Assembly (NCBI RefSeq): GCF_000720175.1
Contig: NZ_JOIX01000014.1
Coordinates: 88,812-152,811, forward strand
Reading direction: 5' to 3'
Length of the DNA: 64,000 nucleotides
Origin: Streptomyces sp. NRRL S-337
Lineage (GTDB): Bacteria; Actinomycetota; Actinomycetes; Streptomycetales; Streptomycetaceae
Shown here: positions 31,365-40,481 of the stretch, piece by piece
How the letters are laid out: each line of letters starts with the position of its first letter
Position numbering within the stretch: the stretch's first letter is position 1
Translations under genes and position numbers: made by a program
The notes under the pieces: generated by a model
Told to the model about the DNA's origin: nothing
What the model saw: only the letters and a program-made list of their open reading frames with translations
Database searches by the model: none

Positions 31365-33023
31365 TCACGACGCCGGGCCTTCTCCGGCCGCAGAGCGGTT
31401 CACCGCCAGATGACGGACGCCGGACCGTACGGCCCAGAAGAAGACCCCCAGGGCGAGGACGCCCACCGCGATCGAGTCGTACGGGGCGGGCAGCCGGCCG
31501 GAGCCCTCGAAGGTGCCGAGCCCGGAGAGGGCGGTCAGGGCGAGGAGGTAGACGACCAGCCAGGCGCCGGTGCGCAGTTCGGCGGAGAGCGGACGGAGCG
31601 GCCCGGCGCCGTCGCTCTCGACAGCCGCGGTACCGCCGCGGGCGCCCGGGCGCCGCATGACGAGGAAGATCAGCAGGCCGGCGAGGACCAGTGGCAGGGC
31701 CAGCCGCAGGTCGTGCCAGCCCGACCAGTAGACGAACTCACTGGCCACGACGAAGCTGACCGGCGCGATCCAGCGCAGGCCGGGCACCCAGCCGGCGGTC
31801 TCCTCGTCCGGGTCGGCGCGGAACACCGCGACCGCGACCGCCGATGCGGCGTAGATCAGCAGGTACATGTCGCCCATGACGCTCACGATGTCCTGCCAGC
31901 CGCCGAAGGGCAGCAGGAAGACCACGATGACCAGGAGGTTGACGGCCAGCGCCCGGCGCGGGACGCCGAACCGCTCGTTGACCTTCATGAAGTACCGCGG
32001 GATCGTGCCGTTCTTGGCGAGCGCGTAGGTGTGCCGGGCGTCGATGGCCACACCGACGTACGCCGAGCCGCCGGGCGAGATCACCGCGTCCGCGTAGAGC
32101 AGGCTGGACAGCCAGTGCAGGTTGAGGATCAGGGCGAGCTGGCCGAACGGCGAGTCGAAGGAGACGCCCTGCCAGCCGTGGCCCAGGAGGCTCTCGGGGA
32201 CGGTGAAGAGGAACGCCAGCTGCAGCGCGAGGTACATGGCCACGGCCAGGCCGATGCCGGTGAGGACCGCCCAGGGGATGGTGCGGCGGGGGTTGCGGGT
32301 CTCGCCGGAGAAGTCCAGCGGGGCCTGGAAACCGTTGACGGAGTAGACGATGCCGCCGCCGGCCAGCGCGGTCAGGCAGGCCACGTAGCCGTACGGGGCG
32401 AAGCCGCCGTGGTCGGTGAGCCGGCCGGAGTTCCAGCCGGAGGCGAGCAGCGCGATCACGGTGACGACCGGTACGGCGATCTTGAACACCGAGATCAGGT
32501 TGTTCATCCGGGCGAACAACCTCACCGCGTACCAGTTCAGCGCCGTCAGCAGCACGCTGAGCCCGGCGGCCAGGCCGAGCCCGCCGAGGGTGAGGGTGTG
32601 GCCGTTGTAGAGGCCGGGGAGGTAGTGCGCCGTGTACTGCATGATCGCGCTGATCTCGGCCGCGGTGCCGCCCACGGACAGCAGGGTCGACCAGCCGATG
32701 AGGGTGCCGACCAGCCGGCCGCTGGCGAACAGCGGCCAGCGGACCGTGCCGCCGCCCTCCGGCCGGGACGCGCCGAGCTCGATCAGGACCAGCGCGACCA
32801 GACCGCACAGCAGACCGGCGCCGACCCAGGACAGCAGCGCCGCCGGGCCGGCCGTCTGCGCCGCGTACAGGGCCGCGAACAGCCAGCCGGAGCCGACGAT
32901 GTTGGAGAAGCCGATGCCGGTCAGTCCCCAGAAGCCGAGATCCCGGCGCAGCCGGCGCTCCTCGGCCTGGACTTCCGGCGCGCCGGCCCCGTCGGACCCC
33001 GCTGATACGTGACGCTCCGCCAC
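31365..33023 (-). CDS. APC-superfamily amino-acid permease
   Basis: 552 residues, 12-14 helices. GLTGIGFSNIVGSGWLFAALY is the unwound first helix of APC carriers, and SVNGFQAPLDFSGETRNPRRTI the conserved central loop. The C-terminal extension carries two further helices. GTG start with GAGGAG 6-7 bases before it. Probably imports amino acids or amines by proton symport or exchange. It stands alone. Not closely similar to the permease at 19359. Confidence 0.92.
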   Translation of the reverse strand: MAERHVSAGSDGAGAPEVQAEERRLRRDLGFWGLTGIGFSNIVGSGWLFAALYAAQTAGPAALLSWVGAGLLCGLVALVLIELGASRPEGGGTVRWPLFASGRLVGTLIGWSTLLSVGGTAAEISAIMQYTAHYLPGLYNGHTLTLGGLGLAAGLSVLLTALNWYAVRLFARMNNLISVFKIAVPVVTVIALLASGWNSGRLTDHGGFAPYGYVACLTALAGGGIVYSVNGFQAPLDFSGETRNPRRTIPWAVLTGIGLAVAMYLALQLAFLFTVPESLLGHGWQGVSFDSPFGQLALILNLHWLSSLLYADAVISPGGSAYVGVAIDARHTYALAKNGTIPRYFMKVNERFGVPRRALAVNLLVIVVFLLPFGGWQDIVSVMGDMYLLIYAASAVAVAVFRADPDEETAGWVPGLRWIAPVSFVVASEFVYWSGWHDLRLALPLVLAGLLIFLVMRRPGARGGTAAVESDGAGPLRPLSAELRTGAWLVVYLLALTALSGLGTFEGSGRLPAPYDSIAVGVLALGVFFWAVRSGVRHLAVNRSAAGEGPAS

Positions 33024-33140
33024 AAAAGACTCCTCGTCGCACTGTCCCGGCCGGGTCCCGGCCGGTGTCCCGGTGGGCCGGACCCTACTTGACCGGCACC
33101 GGAGAGGAATCGCCCGTCCGCACTACGGGCCGGCGGCGGG

Positions 33141-33911
33141 TCAGGAGAGGCGGTCCGCGGGCACCCCGAAGGTCGCGGTCAGGCCCTCCCGGCCGGCCTC
33201 GGTGAGGCGCACCACCCGCCGGTACGTGCCGTGCCGCAGCCAGTCCAGGGCGAACATCCGGGTGGTGAGGGCGGCGCCCAGCGCGCCGGCGAGGTGGTGG
33301 CGCTGTTCGCCCCAGTCGACGCAGTAGCGGACCGAGGGGCGGCGGCGCGGCAGCCGGTCGGTGTCGACGCCGAAGGCGGTGAGCTCCCGGCGGCCGTGCG
33401 GGGTGAGGACGTAGCTGACGGCGCCGGGGCCGGTGCGGTCGCCGCCCGCCGCGGGGTGCTCGGCGGTGAGGACGCCGCGCTCCTGGAGGGCGTCCATCAG
33501 GGCGACGCCGAGCCGGCCCGCCAGGTGGTCGTAGCAGAGGCGGGCGCGCAGCAGGGCCTTGGCGCGGGTGTCGGCGTTGAGCGAGCGGACCGGCAACGGG
33601 CGGGCGATCAGGGCGAGTTGTTCGAGGGCGCGGGCGACGTCCGTGGTGGCGAGCCGGTAGTAGCGGTGCCGGCCGTCGTGCTCGACGGTGAGCAGCCGGG
33701 CGTCGAGGAGCCTGGCAAGGTGGCCGCTGATGGTGGAGTTGCTGACGCCGGCCTCGGCAGCCAGTGCGCTGGCCGGCAGTGCGCCGCCCCCGGCGAGCGC
33801 CAGCAGCACCTTGGCGCGGGAGGGGTCACCGATCGCCGCCGCGACGTGGGCGACGTCGGTCTCGGTACGGGCGTCGGTGCCGGTCTCCGCGTCTCGGGTC
33901 CGGGGGTCCAT
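33141..33911 (-). CDS. ArsR-family regulator with C-terminal effector domain
   Basis: 256 residues. The ArsR winged helix occupies the first 100 (AAIGDPSRAKVLLALAGGG, AEAGVSNSTISGHLARLLDA and HDGRHRYYRLA). The remainder (LCYDHLAGRLGVALMDAL and the WGEQRHHLAGALGAAL region) is a second domain seen in larger ArsR-type repressors of drug exporters. Divergent from an MFS exporter, with nested inverted repeats between them, so it most likely represses that exporter until a ligand binds. Confidence 0.9.
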   Translation of the reverse strand: MDPRTRDAETGTDARTETDVAHVAAAIGDPSRAKVLLALAGGGALPASALAAEAGVSNSTISGHLARLLDARLLTVEHDGRHRYYRLATTDVARALEQLALIARPLPVRSLNADTRAKALLRARLCYDHLAGRLGVALMDALQERGVLTAEHPAAGGDRTGPGAVSYVLTPHGRRELTAFGVDTDRLPRRRPSVRYCVDWGEQRHHLAGALGAALTTRMFALDWLRHGTYRRVVRLTEAGREGLTATFGVPADRLS

Positions 33912-33968
33912 GTCTCGACGGTACGCCGACGACGTTTCGGCGGATGCCGTACCGATCCGGTCCGAGAC
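33912..33968. promoter_or_regulatory. Nested inverted repeats between ArsR and MFS genes
   Basis: Three nearly concentric inverted repeats: GTCTCG/CGAGAC (33912 and 33963), CGGTACG/CGTACCG (33919 and 33948) and CGCCGA/TCGGCG (33924 and 33937). They fill the 64-base gap between divergent starts. Inferred ArsR operator. Confidence 0.6.
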
Positions 33969-33975
33969 TGGCCGC

Positions 33976-35478
33976 ATGAGTCCTCCGTCAGCCCTGCTCC
34001 GTGACCCCGCCCCCGACTGCGACGGCTCCGCCCGGCTTTCGTCGTTGCCGCTGGTCGCGGTGTGTCTGGGGTACTTCATGGTCATTCTGGACGTCACCGT
34101 CGGCACCGTGGCCCTGCCGGTCATCGGGGCCCGGCTGCACGCCGGGGTCACCGGCCTGCAGTGGGTGGTGGACGGTTACACCCTGGTGTTCGCCGGTCTG
34201 CTGCTGTTCTGCGGCGGCCTGGGCGACCGGCTGGGCGGGAAGTCCGTGTTCCTGGGCGGTCTGCTGGTGTTCACCCTCGCCTCGGCCGGCTGCGCGCTGG
34301 CCCCGACGACGGCGGTGCTGGTCCTCGCCCGCCTGGTGCAGGGCCTGGGCGCGGCTCTGTTGGTGCCGTCCTCGCTGGCGCTGCTGCGGACGGCGTACCC
34401 GGGCCGGGCGGCCCGGGCCCGGGCGTTCGGCGTGTGGGGCACGGTCGCCGGCCTGGCCGCGGGGGCCGGCCCGGTGCTGGGCGGGGTACTCGTCGCGGGG
34501 CTCGGCTGGCGGTCGGTGTTCTTCCTGAACCTGCCGGTGGGCCTGGCCGCGCTGCTGCTGACCGTACGGTACGTGCCGCGGCCCCCGGCGGACCGGTCGC
34601 GGCCGGGGCTGGACCTCCCGGCCCAGCTGGCGGCGGCGGTGTGCCTGGGCGGGCCGGCCGCCGGCTGCATCGAGGCCGGGGCGCTGGGCCCGGGCCATCC
34701 GGTGGTCCTCGGAGGGTTCGCGGCCGGCGCCGCGGGTCTGGTGGCGTTCCTGGTGCTGGAGCGGCGCTCGCCGGCGCCGATGCTGCCGCTCACGCTCTTC
34801 CGCACGCCCGCCTTCTCCGCCTCCGCGGTCATCGGCGTACTGCTCAACGCCGGTTTCTACGGGCTGCTGTTCCTGGCCCCGCTGTACTTCCAACAGCTGC
34901 ACCACTACAGCGCACTGCGGACGGGGGCTGCGCTGCTGCCCGCCGTGGGCGTGGTGGCGGCCGGTTCGGCGCTCGCCGGGCGGCTGACCGCCCGTACGGG
35001 CCCGCGGCTGCCCATGGTGGGGGGCCTGCTGGTGGGCGCGGCCGGACTGGCCGGCTGGCTGGCCGCGGGGCCGGGCACGCCGTACGCGGTGCTGGTGGCG
35101 CCGATGGCGGCCGCCGGGTTCGGCACCGCGCTGACCATGCCGGCCGCCACCGCGGCGGTGATGGAGGCCGCGCCGGGCGAGCGGAGCGGCGCCGCGGCCG
35201 CGGTGTTCAACGCCGCCCGCCAGACCGGCAGCGCACTCGGCGTGGCGCTGTTTGGCACGCTGGTCGCCGGCGGCCTGGTGACCGGCCTGCACACCTCGGT
35301 GGTCATCGGCGCCGCGGGGTTCCTCGTCGCGGCCGCGCTCGCCGCGCGCTGGATTCCGGGCATCAACCGGCGGGAGCGGGTAGGAAGGAAGACGGGAACA
35401 GAGGAGCGGTGCACGGGGGGATCCGTCCGTGGCCGGCGCACGAGGCAAGGAGAAGCCGATGACACTGCCATGGCGTGA
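33976..35478 (+). CDS. DHA2-family MFS exporter
   Basis: 500 residues with 14 predicted helices. LDVTVGTVALPVIGARL is the helix-1 signature, DRLGGKSVFLGG motif A, and VWGTVAGLAAGAGPVLGGVL motif C of exporters. A hydrophilic, basic tail follows the last helix and overlaps the next small gene by 20 bases. Regulated by the divergent ArsR gene by inference. Probably exports an antibiotic or toxic metabolite. Confidence 0.92.
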   Translation: MSPPSALLRDPAPDCDGSARLSSLPLVAVCLGYFMVILDVTVGTVALPVIGARLHAGVTGLQWVVDGYTLVFAGLLLFCGGLGDRLGGKSVFLGGLLVFTLASAGCALAPTTAVLVLARLVQGLGAALLVPSSLALLRTAYPGRAARARAFGVWGTVAGLAAGAGPVLGGVLVAGLGWRSVFFLNLPVGLAALLLTVRYVPRPPADRSRPGLDLPAQLAAAVCLGGPAAGCIEAGALGPGHPVVLGGFAAGAAGLVAFLVLERRSPAPMLPLTLFRTPAFSASAVIGVLLNAGFYGLLFLAPLYFQQLHHYSALRTGAALLPAVGVVAAGSALAGRLTARTGPRLPMVGGLLVGAAGLAGWLAAGPGTPYAVLVAPMAAAGFGTALTMPAATAAVMEAAPGERSGAAAAVFNAARQTGSALGVALFGTLVAGGLVTGLHTSVVIGAAGFLVAAALAARWIPGINRRERVGRKTGTEERCTGGSVRGRRTRQGEADDTAMA

Positions 35479-35713
35479 GGACGAGAGCTGGCGCCGCCGC
35501 TACCCGCAGCCGGGCCCCGACTGGACGCAGGGCATGCCGCAGGGTCCGGCGGAGCCGCTGACGCCCATGGGACGGATCGACCAGTACGGCAGGATGGGCA
35601 GCGCGCTGCGCGGCAGCTATGTCGCGCCCTGGCAGCGCAAGGTGATCCTCGGCTTCGTCCTCGGCGCCATCGTGGTCACGGCGGTGGCCCTGCTGCTGGC
35701 CTTCTTCGGCTGA
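35459..35713 (+). CDS. Small single-helix membrane protein
   Basis: 84 residues beginning MTLPWREDESWRRRYPQPG behind AAGGAG. Polar, Pro/Gly-rich N-terminal part and one C-terminal helix, VILGFVLGAIVVTAVALLLAFFG. It overlaps the MFS gene by 20 bases in another frame, consistent with co-transcription. Possibly an accessory of the exporter, but this is only context. No family recognised. Confidence 0.7.
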   Translation: MTLPWREDESWRRRYPQPGPDWTQGMPQGPAEPLTPMGRIDQYGRMGSALRGSYVAPWQRKVILGFVLGAIVVTAVALLLAFFG

Positions 35714-35735
35714 CGAGGCACGGCCCGGTCACAGC

Positions 35736-36119
35736 TCAGGCACACGTCCAGCAGCCCGACCAGCAGGCGGAACGGTACGGGTGGTGCCCCGGTGCGTGCC
35801 GGCGGTCGGCCGGGCGCTCTTCCTCTGCCGGCTCCTGACCGTCGACGAGGGCCCGCAGTCCGGCGAGCCGGGCGGTCAGCACGACGGTGAGCGCGGCGAG
35901 TTCCTCGGGCTCGGCATGCCCCCGTTCGATGCGGAAGGTCAGGCCCGGCGGTGCTTCCTCCGGCGGGCCCTGCTCGTCGAGGGGCTGCGCGCCGAGCACC
36001 GTGACCAGGTCCAGCGGAATGCTGCCGGAGTCGTCCGGCCGCGGCCGGCCGTTCGCTGTCCGCGCGCCGGCCGGCGGGCTCTCGGCGGTCTGGGTGCTCT
36101 CGTCGGTGAAGGCGTTCAT
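35736..36119 (-). CDS. Acyl-CoA-carboxylase-epsilon-like peptide with Cys/Trp-rich tail (possible RiPP precursor)
   Basis: 127 residues. The central part FRIERGHAEPEELAALTVVL matches the short helix of acyl-CoA carboxylase epsilon subunits, but no carboxylase beta-subunit gene is near. The N-terminal 60 residues are polar and include SIPLDLVTVLGAQPLD, resembling the F-x-L-D leader of one lanthipeptide family. The end, PYRSACWSGCWTCA, has three Cys plus Ser and Thr in nine residues. I cannot decide between an orphan epsilon protein and a peptide precursor; no lanthionine synthetase lies in the window. AGGAA lies about 10 bases before the ATG. Confidence 0.65.
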   Translation of the reverse strand: MNAFTDESTQTAESPPAGARTANGRPRPDDSGSIPLDLVTVLGAQPLDEQGPPEEAPPGLTFRIERGHAEPEELAALTVVLTARLAGLRALVDGQEPAEEERPADRRHAPGHHPYRSACWSGCWTCA

Positions 36120-36426
36120 GTGCGGGGGTTCCTGGAGTCGGGGACGGGGCGCGGCCGGTGCCCGCCCGCCGCGTGGGGCGGCCCTGCCGGGTGCCGCGGC
36201 GGCCCCGGCCCGTGCCGTGTTCGGGCAGGTCACACGGGCGACGCTAAGAGCGCCCCGGCGCCCCCGCGCGCGGGGCGGCGGTCGGCTGCGCCGTTCGGGC
36301 GACCGGGCGGGGGCCCAGGCGTGATATCCGGCGCCGAGGCCGTGTTGGTCCCGGCGGGCGCGCCCCGGGCGGCGAGCATCACGCACAGGTATGTGCAGGC
36401 AAGGGGTGCCGGATGACGCAGTCAGG
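36120..36426. other. Divergent intergenic region, no gene seen
   Basis: 307 bases between the small peptide gene and the peroxidase. Very GC-rich; no clear promoter box or palindrome stands out. Confidence 0.35.
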
Positions 36427-37692
36427 ATGGGCGGGACGATGAGATGTGATCAGGCCGGAGACGGGCGCGCCGCGGCGCGGGGCGACGGGCGACGGGAATT
36501 CCTCAGATGTGCGGCCGGCGTCGCGGGGGTGGCGGCCGCCGGGGGCCTCGGCGGCGAGGCGGTCGCCGCGGACCGGCCGGCGGCCGGGCGGCGGGACGGC
36601 CGCGAGGACCTGCCCGACCGCGTGCCGTTCCACGGCCACCACCAGGCCGGTGTGCTGACGCCGCAGCAGCTCTTCGCGGGTTTCGTCGGATTCGACGTGC
36701 TGGCCGAGAACCGGGACGGTCTGGTGGAGCTGTTCCAGAAGCTCACCCACCGCTCCCGGGTCCTGACGGGCGGGGTGAAGCCGCGCGACGAGCGGGTGTC
36801 GTCGGAGCGCCCGACGCCGGACTCGCTCACCATCACGCTCGGCGTGGGCGCCTCGCTGTTCGACGACCGTTACGGGTTGTCCGGGCACAAGCCGCGCCAC
36901 CTGAAGGCGATGCCGGCGTTCCCCGACGACCGGCTGGAGCCGTCCCGCTGCCACGGCGACCTCTCCCTGCAGATCTGCGGCGAGCACCCGGACGCCATCG
37001 TGCACGTACTGCGCGACCTGGCGCGGGAGACGGACGGCCTGCTGCGGCCACGCTGGCGGACGGACGCCTTCCTCAACCCGTCCCGGCCGTCCGGAGCACG
37101 GCGCAACCTGCTGGGCTTCAAGGACGGCATCGTCAACCCGGAGACCGAATCGGCCCGCGAGATGGACCGGCTGATGTGGGTGACACCGCCCTGCGGCGAA
37201 CCGGACTGGGCGCTGGGCGGCTGCTACCAGGTGCTGCGGCTGATCCGCTTCCACGTGGAGAAGTGGGACAAGGTGCCGTTGCGGCGGCAGGAGAAGATCT
37301 TCGGCCGGCACAAGGCGAGCGGGGCACCCCTGGACGGCGAGCACGAGACGGACGCTCCGGACTACCGCCACGACCCGCACGGCCGGATCGTCCCGCTCGA
37401 CTCCCACATCCGGCTGGCCAACCCGCGCACCCACAAGACGGACGACTCCCGCTTCCTGCGGCGCAGTTACAACTACGACCAAGGCTTCGACCACACCGGC
37501 CGGATGGACCTCGGCCTGGTCTTCTGCGGCTACCAGCAGGACCCGGAGCGCCAGTTCGCGACCGTACAACGACGCCTCGAACACGAGCCGCTGTCGCGGT
37601 TCATCACCCCCATCGGCGGCGGCTACTTCTTCGTCCTGCCGGGCGTCCGCGACGAGGACGACTGGTTCGGCTCCCACCTCCTGAAACCCTGA
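36427..37692 (+). CDS. Dyp-type haem peroxidase, Tat-exported
   Basis: About 421 residues. A twin-arginine signal GRREFLRCAAGVAG is followed by an Ala-rich stretch. The catalytic GxxDG motif is GFKDGIVNP, the proximal haem His lies in DSHIRLANPR, and QGFDHTGRMDLGLVFCGYQ is typical of the EfeB/DypA branch. It oxidises dyes, phenols or porphyrinogen with peroxide outside the membrane. EfeU/O partners are not adjacent. Start uncertain between ATG 36427 and 36439; both keep the Tat motif. Confidence 0.92.
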   Translation: MGGTMRCDQAGDGRAAARGDGRREFLRCAAGVAGVAAAGGLGGEAVAADRPAAGRRDGREDLPDRVPFHGHHQAGVLTPQQLFAGFVGFDVLAENRDGLVELFQKLTHRSRVLTGGVKPRDERVSSERPTPDSLTITLGVGASLFDDRYGLSGHKPRHLKAMPAFPDDRLEPSRCHGDLSLQICGEHPDAIVHVLRDLARETDGLLRPRWRTDAFLNPSRPSGARRNLLGFKDGIVNPETESAREMDRLMWVTPPCGEPDWALGGCYQVLRLIRFHVEKWDKVPLRRQEKIFGRHKASGAPLDGEHETDAPDYRHDPHGRIVPLDSHIRLANPRTHKTDDSRFLRRSYNYDQGFDHTGRMDLGLVFCGYQQDPERQFATVQRRLEHEPLSRFITPIGGGYFFVLPGVRDEDDWFGSHLLKP

Positions 37693-37695
37693 CGC

Positions 37696-37888
37696 GTTTT
37701 GCGGGGCCTCCCACGTAGTTGGCCGTCCCGACGCGGGGCTTGCTCGCCGTTGCGCTTTGCGGCGCGCCGCACGTACCTGTCTTTCCCGCCGCGGGGCGTC
37801 TCGCCGTTGCGCTTTGCGGCGCCCCGCACGTTGTCGGCCGTCCCGCCGCGGGGGTTGCTCGCCGTTGCGCCTGGCGGCGGGCGTGGTG
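37696..37888. repeat. Tandem repeat of 57-58 bp, about 3.5 copies
   Basis: Units start at 37724, 37782 and 37839, preceded by a half copy from 37696. Each contains TCGCCGTTGCG followed by C/T-TTTGCGGCG or a close variant, then a CGCCCCGCACGT-like end. The array begins right after the peroxidase stop. Unlike CRISPR there are no unique spacers. Predicted small proteins over it are repeat artefacts (AAKRNGE motif). Possibly a multi-copy Streptomyces intergenic element. Confidence 0.8.
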
Positions 37889-38134
37889 TTTTTGGGTGCG
37901 GTGACAGCCCTACAGACTTCGTCCTCCGGTCTGTCCCCTCCCGTTGGTGGGGGGTGGGAGGCCGGAGGGGGTGGGCGTCGTCGTCCTGGTTGTACGTCGC
38001 GTCGTGGGGTCGTCGGTGGCGGGAATACCGCCCCTGCCCGTCGAGTTGAGGCCTTGCAAGGGGCGCCCGCATCCCCTACGGGATCTGTTCGACCGTCCCC
38101 TACGGGTTCCAAGGGCCCCTGATACCCCCAACGC
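37889..38134. other. Gene-free stretch with short direct repeats
   Basis: Skewed, G/T-rich on the + strand and of different character from the coding DNA. Contains a TCCCCTCCCG/GGGGTGGGAGG-type imperfect pairing near 37935-37970 and a direct repeat CCCCTACGGG at 38073 and 38097. No open frame with a ribosome-binding site. Together with 37696-37888 this forms a 440-base non-coding block between the peroxidase and hypE. Confidence 0.5.
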
Positions 38135-39364
38135 TCACCCCCACTCACCTCTTCCCACTCCACTCACGGGAGGGGACGGGCCGGAGGGGCCGGTGTTTGG
38201 GACGTAAAGCGACAGCAGTCCCAAACACCGGCCCCGCAGGCCCGGCTCCCCCAGCGGCAGGTCCACCACCCGCGTGCCCCCCAGCGGCGTGCGGGCCACG
38301 ACCATGCCGGGGTGGGTGGCCACGGCCTCGCCGATGATCGCCGCACCCGCACCCAACGGGTGCCTCCGCATCGCGGCCAGTACCGCGTCGGCGTGCTCGC
38401 GCGGGACGAAGGCCACGAGCTTTCCCTCGTTGGCGACGTACATCGGGTCCAGGCCGAGGATGGCGCAGGCGTTGGCGACCGCGGGCGGTACCGGGACGGC
38501 GCGTTCCTGGATGACGATGCCGGTGCAGGACGCGGAGGCGATCTCGCACAGCGCCGCGGCCAGGCCGCCGCGGGTGGGGTCGCGCAGGACGTGCAGGTCG
38601 GGGGTGACCGCCAGCATGGTCTCGACGAGCCCGCCGAGCGCCGCGCAGTCGCTCTCGATCTCCACGCCGAACTCCAGGCCCTCGCGGACGCTCATGATGG
38701 CCACGCCGTGCACGCCGATGTCGCCGCTGACGATCACCACGTCACCGGGGACGACGCGCTGCGGGCGGAGGTCGACGCCTTCCGGGATCAGCCCGATGCC
38801 GGCGGTGTTGATGTAGACGCCGTCGCCGTGGCCCGCCTCGACGACCTTGGTGTCCCCGGTGGCCACCTCGACCCCGGCGACCCGGGCGGCCGCGCCCATC
38901 GCATCGGCGACCCCGGCGACCACCGGCATCTCCACGCCCTCCTCCAGGATGAAGCCGCAGGAGAGGTAGGCGGCCCGGGCGCCGCTCATGGCGAGGTCGT
39001 TGACGGTGCCGTTGACGGCGAGATCGCCGATGCTGCCGCCGGGGAAGAACAGCGGCCGGACCACGAAGGAGTCGGTGGAGAAGGCGAGCCGGGCGCCGCC
39101 CAGCGAGACCGCCGCGGAGTCGCCGAGCTGGGCGAGGACCTCGCCGCCGAAGGCGGGCACGAAGATCTGCTGGACGAGCTCGGCGGAGAGCGCGCCGCCC
39201 CCGCCGTGCCCCATGACGACCCGCGGCTGGTCGCGCAGCGGGGTGGGGCAGGTCCAGCCGGAGATGTCGACGGTGGGCAGTCCGCGGTCGGCCGGGGTGG
39301 GAGCGTCGGCGGGGGCGTGGGACGCGTGCGACGTCGTCAGCGGGGTGTGCGGGGTGTCAGGCAA
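38135..39364 (-). CDS. hypE: HypE, carbamoyl dehydratase for [NiFe] hydrogenase cyanide ligands, with unusual C-terminal tail
   Basis: 409 residues of the AIR-synthase/PurM fold ([30 protein letters not shown] and [16 protein letters not shown]). HypE receives the carbamoyl group from HypF on a C-terminal cysteine and dehydrates it to thiocyanate. Normally the protein ends -PRIC. Here the matching region GEPGLRGRC places the Cys at residue 380, followed by 29 extra residues encoded across a perfect stem-loop, so the cysteine is not terminal. Either the stop was lost or the tail is tolerated. TTG start overlapping the hypD stop by eight bases; no other start fits. Confidence 0.9.
   Translation of the reverse strand: MPDTPHTPLTTSHASHAPADAPTPADRGLPTVDISGWTCPTPLRDQPRVVMGHGGGGALSAELVQQIFVPAFGGEVLAQLGDSAAVSLGGARLAFSTDSFVVRPLFFPGGSIGDLAVNGTVNDLAMSGARAAYLSCGFILEEGVEMPVVAGVADAMGAAARVAGVEVATGDTKVVEAGHGDGVYINTAGIGLIPEGVDLRPQRVVPGDVVIVSGDIGVHGVAIMSVREGLEFGVEIESDCAALGGLVETMLAVTPDLHVLRDPTRGGLAAALCEIASASCTGIVIQERAVPVPPAVANACAILGLDPMYVANEGKLVAFVPREHADAVLAAMRRHPLGAGAAIIGEAVATHPGMVVARTPLGGTRVVDLPLGEPGLRGRCLGLLSLYVPNTGPSGPSPPVSGVGRGEWG
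38186..38235 (-). terminator. Perfect stem-loop inside the 3' end of hypE
   Basis: 18-bp perfect arms GGGGCCGGTGTTTGGGAC / complement with a 14-base loop. It looks like the terminator of the hydrogenase operon, but the hypE reading frame continues through it to a stop at 38135. Confidence 0.75.
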
Positions 39365-40481
39365 CGGGGCTCGCCTCCAGCGGGGTGGGCGGGGTGCTGA
39401 GTCGGCGGTACAGGTAGTAGGCGGCGCACGCGCCCTCGCTGGAGACCATGGTGGCGCCCAGCGGGGTGCGCGGGGTGCAGGTGGTGCCGAACGCCTCGCA
39501 CTGGTGCGGCTTGATGAGCCCCTGGAGGACCTCGCCGCTGCGGCAGGCGGCCGGTTCGCGGGTGGCGATGCCCTCGACGGAGAAACGGTGTTCGGCGTCG
39601 TAGTCGCGGTAGCGCTCGGAGAGCCGCCAGCCGCTGGCGGGGATGGTGCCGATGCCGCGCCAGGCGCGGTCGGTGACCTCGAAGACGTCCTCGAGCATGG
39701 CCTGCGCGGCGGGGTTGCCCTCGCTGCGGACGGCGCGCGGATAGGCGTTGTCCACGGTGTGTTCGCCGCGCTCCAGTTGGCGGACGGTGCGGCGGATGCC
39801 TTCCAGGATGTCCAGCGGTTCGAAGCCGGTGACGACGATCGGGACCCGGAAGCGTTCGGCCAGTGCGGGGTACTCCGCCATGCCCATCACGCTGCACACA
39901 TGGCCGGCGGCGAGGAACGCCTGGACCCGGCAGCTGGGCGAGTTCATGATCGCCTCGATGGCGGGCGGGACCCGGACGTGCGAGACCAGCATGCTGAAGT
40001 TGCGGATGCCGAGCCTGCGGGCCTGATGGACCGTCATGGCGTTGGGCGGGGCGGTGGTCTCGAAGCCGACGCCGAAGAACACCACCTCGCGGTCGGGGTT
40101 CTGCTGGGCGGTCTTCAGCGCGTCGAGCGGGGAGTACACCACCCGTACGTCACCGCCCTGGCCGCGCACCTGGAACAGATCGCGGTCGCTGCCGGGGACC
40201 CGGAGCATGTCACCGAAGGAGCAGAAGATCACGTCCGGGCGGGAGGCGATCTCCAGTGCCTTGTCGATCACCTCCAGCGGGGTGACGCACACCGGGCAGC
40301 CCGGCCCGTGGATCAACTCGACCTGTTCCGGCAGGAGTTGGTCGATGCCGTGCCGGATGATGGTGTGCGTCTGGCCGCCGCAGACCTCCATCAGGGCCCA
40401 CGGCCGGGTCGCCGTGGCCCGGATGTCGTCCAGCAGCCGGCGGGCCAGCTCGGGGTCCTGGAATTCGTCGATGTACTTCAC
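39357..40481 (-). CDS. hypD: HypD, Fe(CN)2CO assembly scaffold
   Basis: 374 residues. [23 protein letters not shown] and [17 protein letters not shown] carry the conserved cysteines for the 4Fe-4S cluster and the iron-binding site shared with HypC. HypD reduces and assembles the Fe(CN)2CO unit. Its GTG start overlaps the hypC stop by four bases (GTGA), and its stop overlaps the hypE start, as expected for a HypC-HypD-HypE complex. Longer upstream open frame is not used. Confidence 0.95.
   Translation of the reverse strand: MKYIDEFQDPELARRLLDDIRATATRPWALMEVCGGQTHTIIRHGIDQLLPEQVELIHGPGCPVCVTPLEVIDKALEIASRPDVIFCSFGDMLRVPGSDRDLFQVRGQGGDVRVVYSPLDALKTAQQNPDREVVFFGVGFETTAPPNAMTVHQARRLGIRNFSMLVSHVRVPPAIEAIMNSPSCRVQAFLAAGHVCSVMGMAEYPALAERFRVPIVVTGFEPLDILEGIRRTVRQLERGEHTVDNAYPRAVRSEGNPAAQAMLEDVFEVTDRAWRGIGTIPASGWRLSERYRDYDAEHRFSVEGIATREPAACRSGEVLQGLIKPHQCEAFGTTCTPRTPLGATMVSSEGACAAYYLYRRLSTPPTPLEASPVA

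Noticed and set aside
37696..37888. CRISPR array
   Set aside because: Repeats are 57-58 bp, directly adjoining, degenerate and without unique spacers; no cas genes are present.
37623..38131. Several small proteins on both strands over the repeat block
   Set aside because: Their sequence only reflects the 57-bp tandem repeat (AAKRNGE-type motifs); no ribosome-binding site or independent codon bias.
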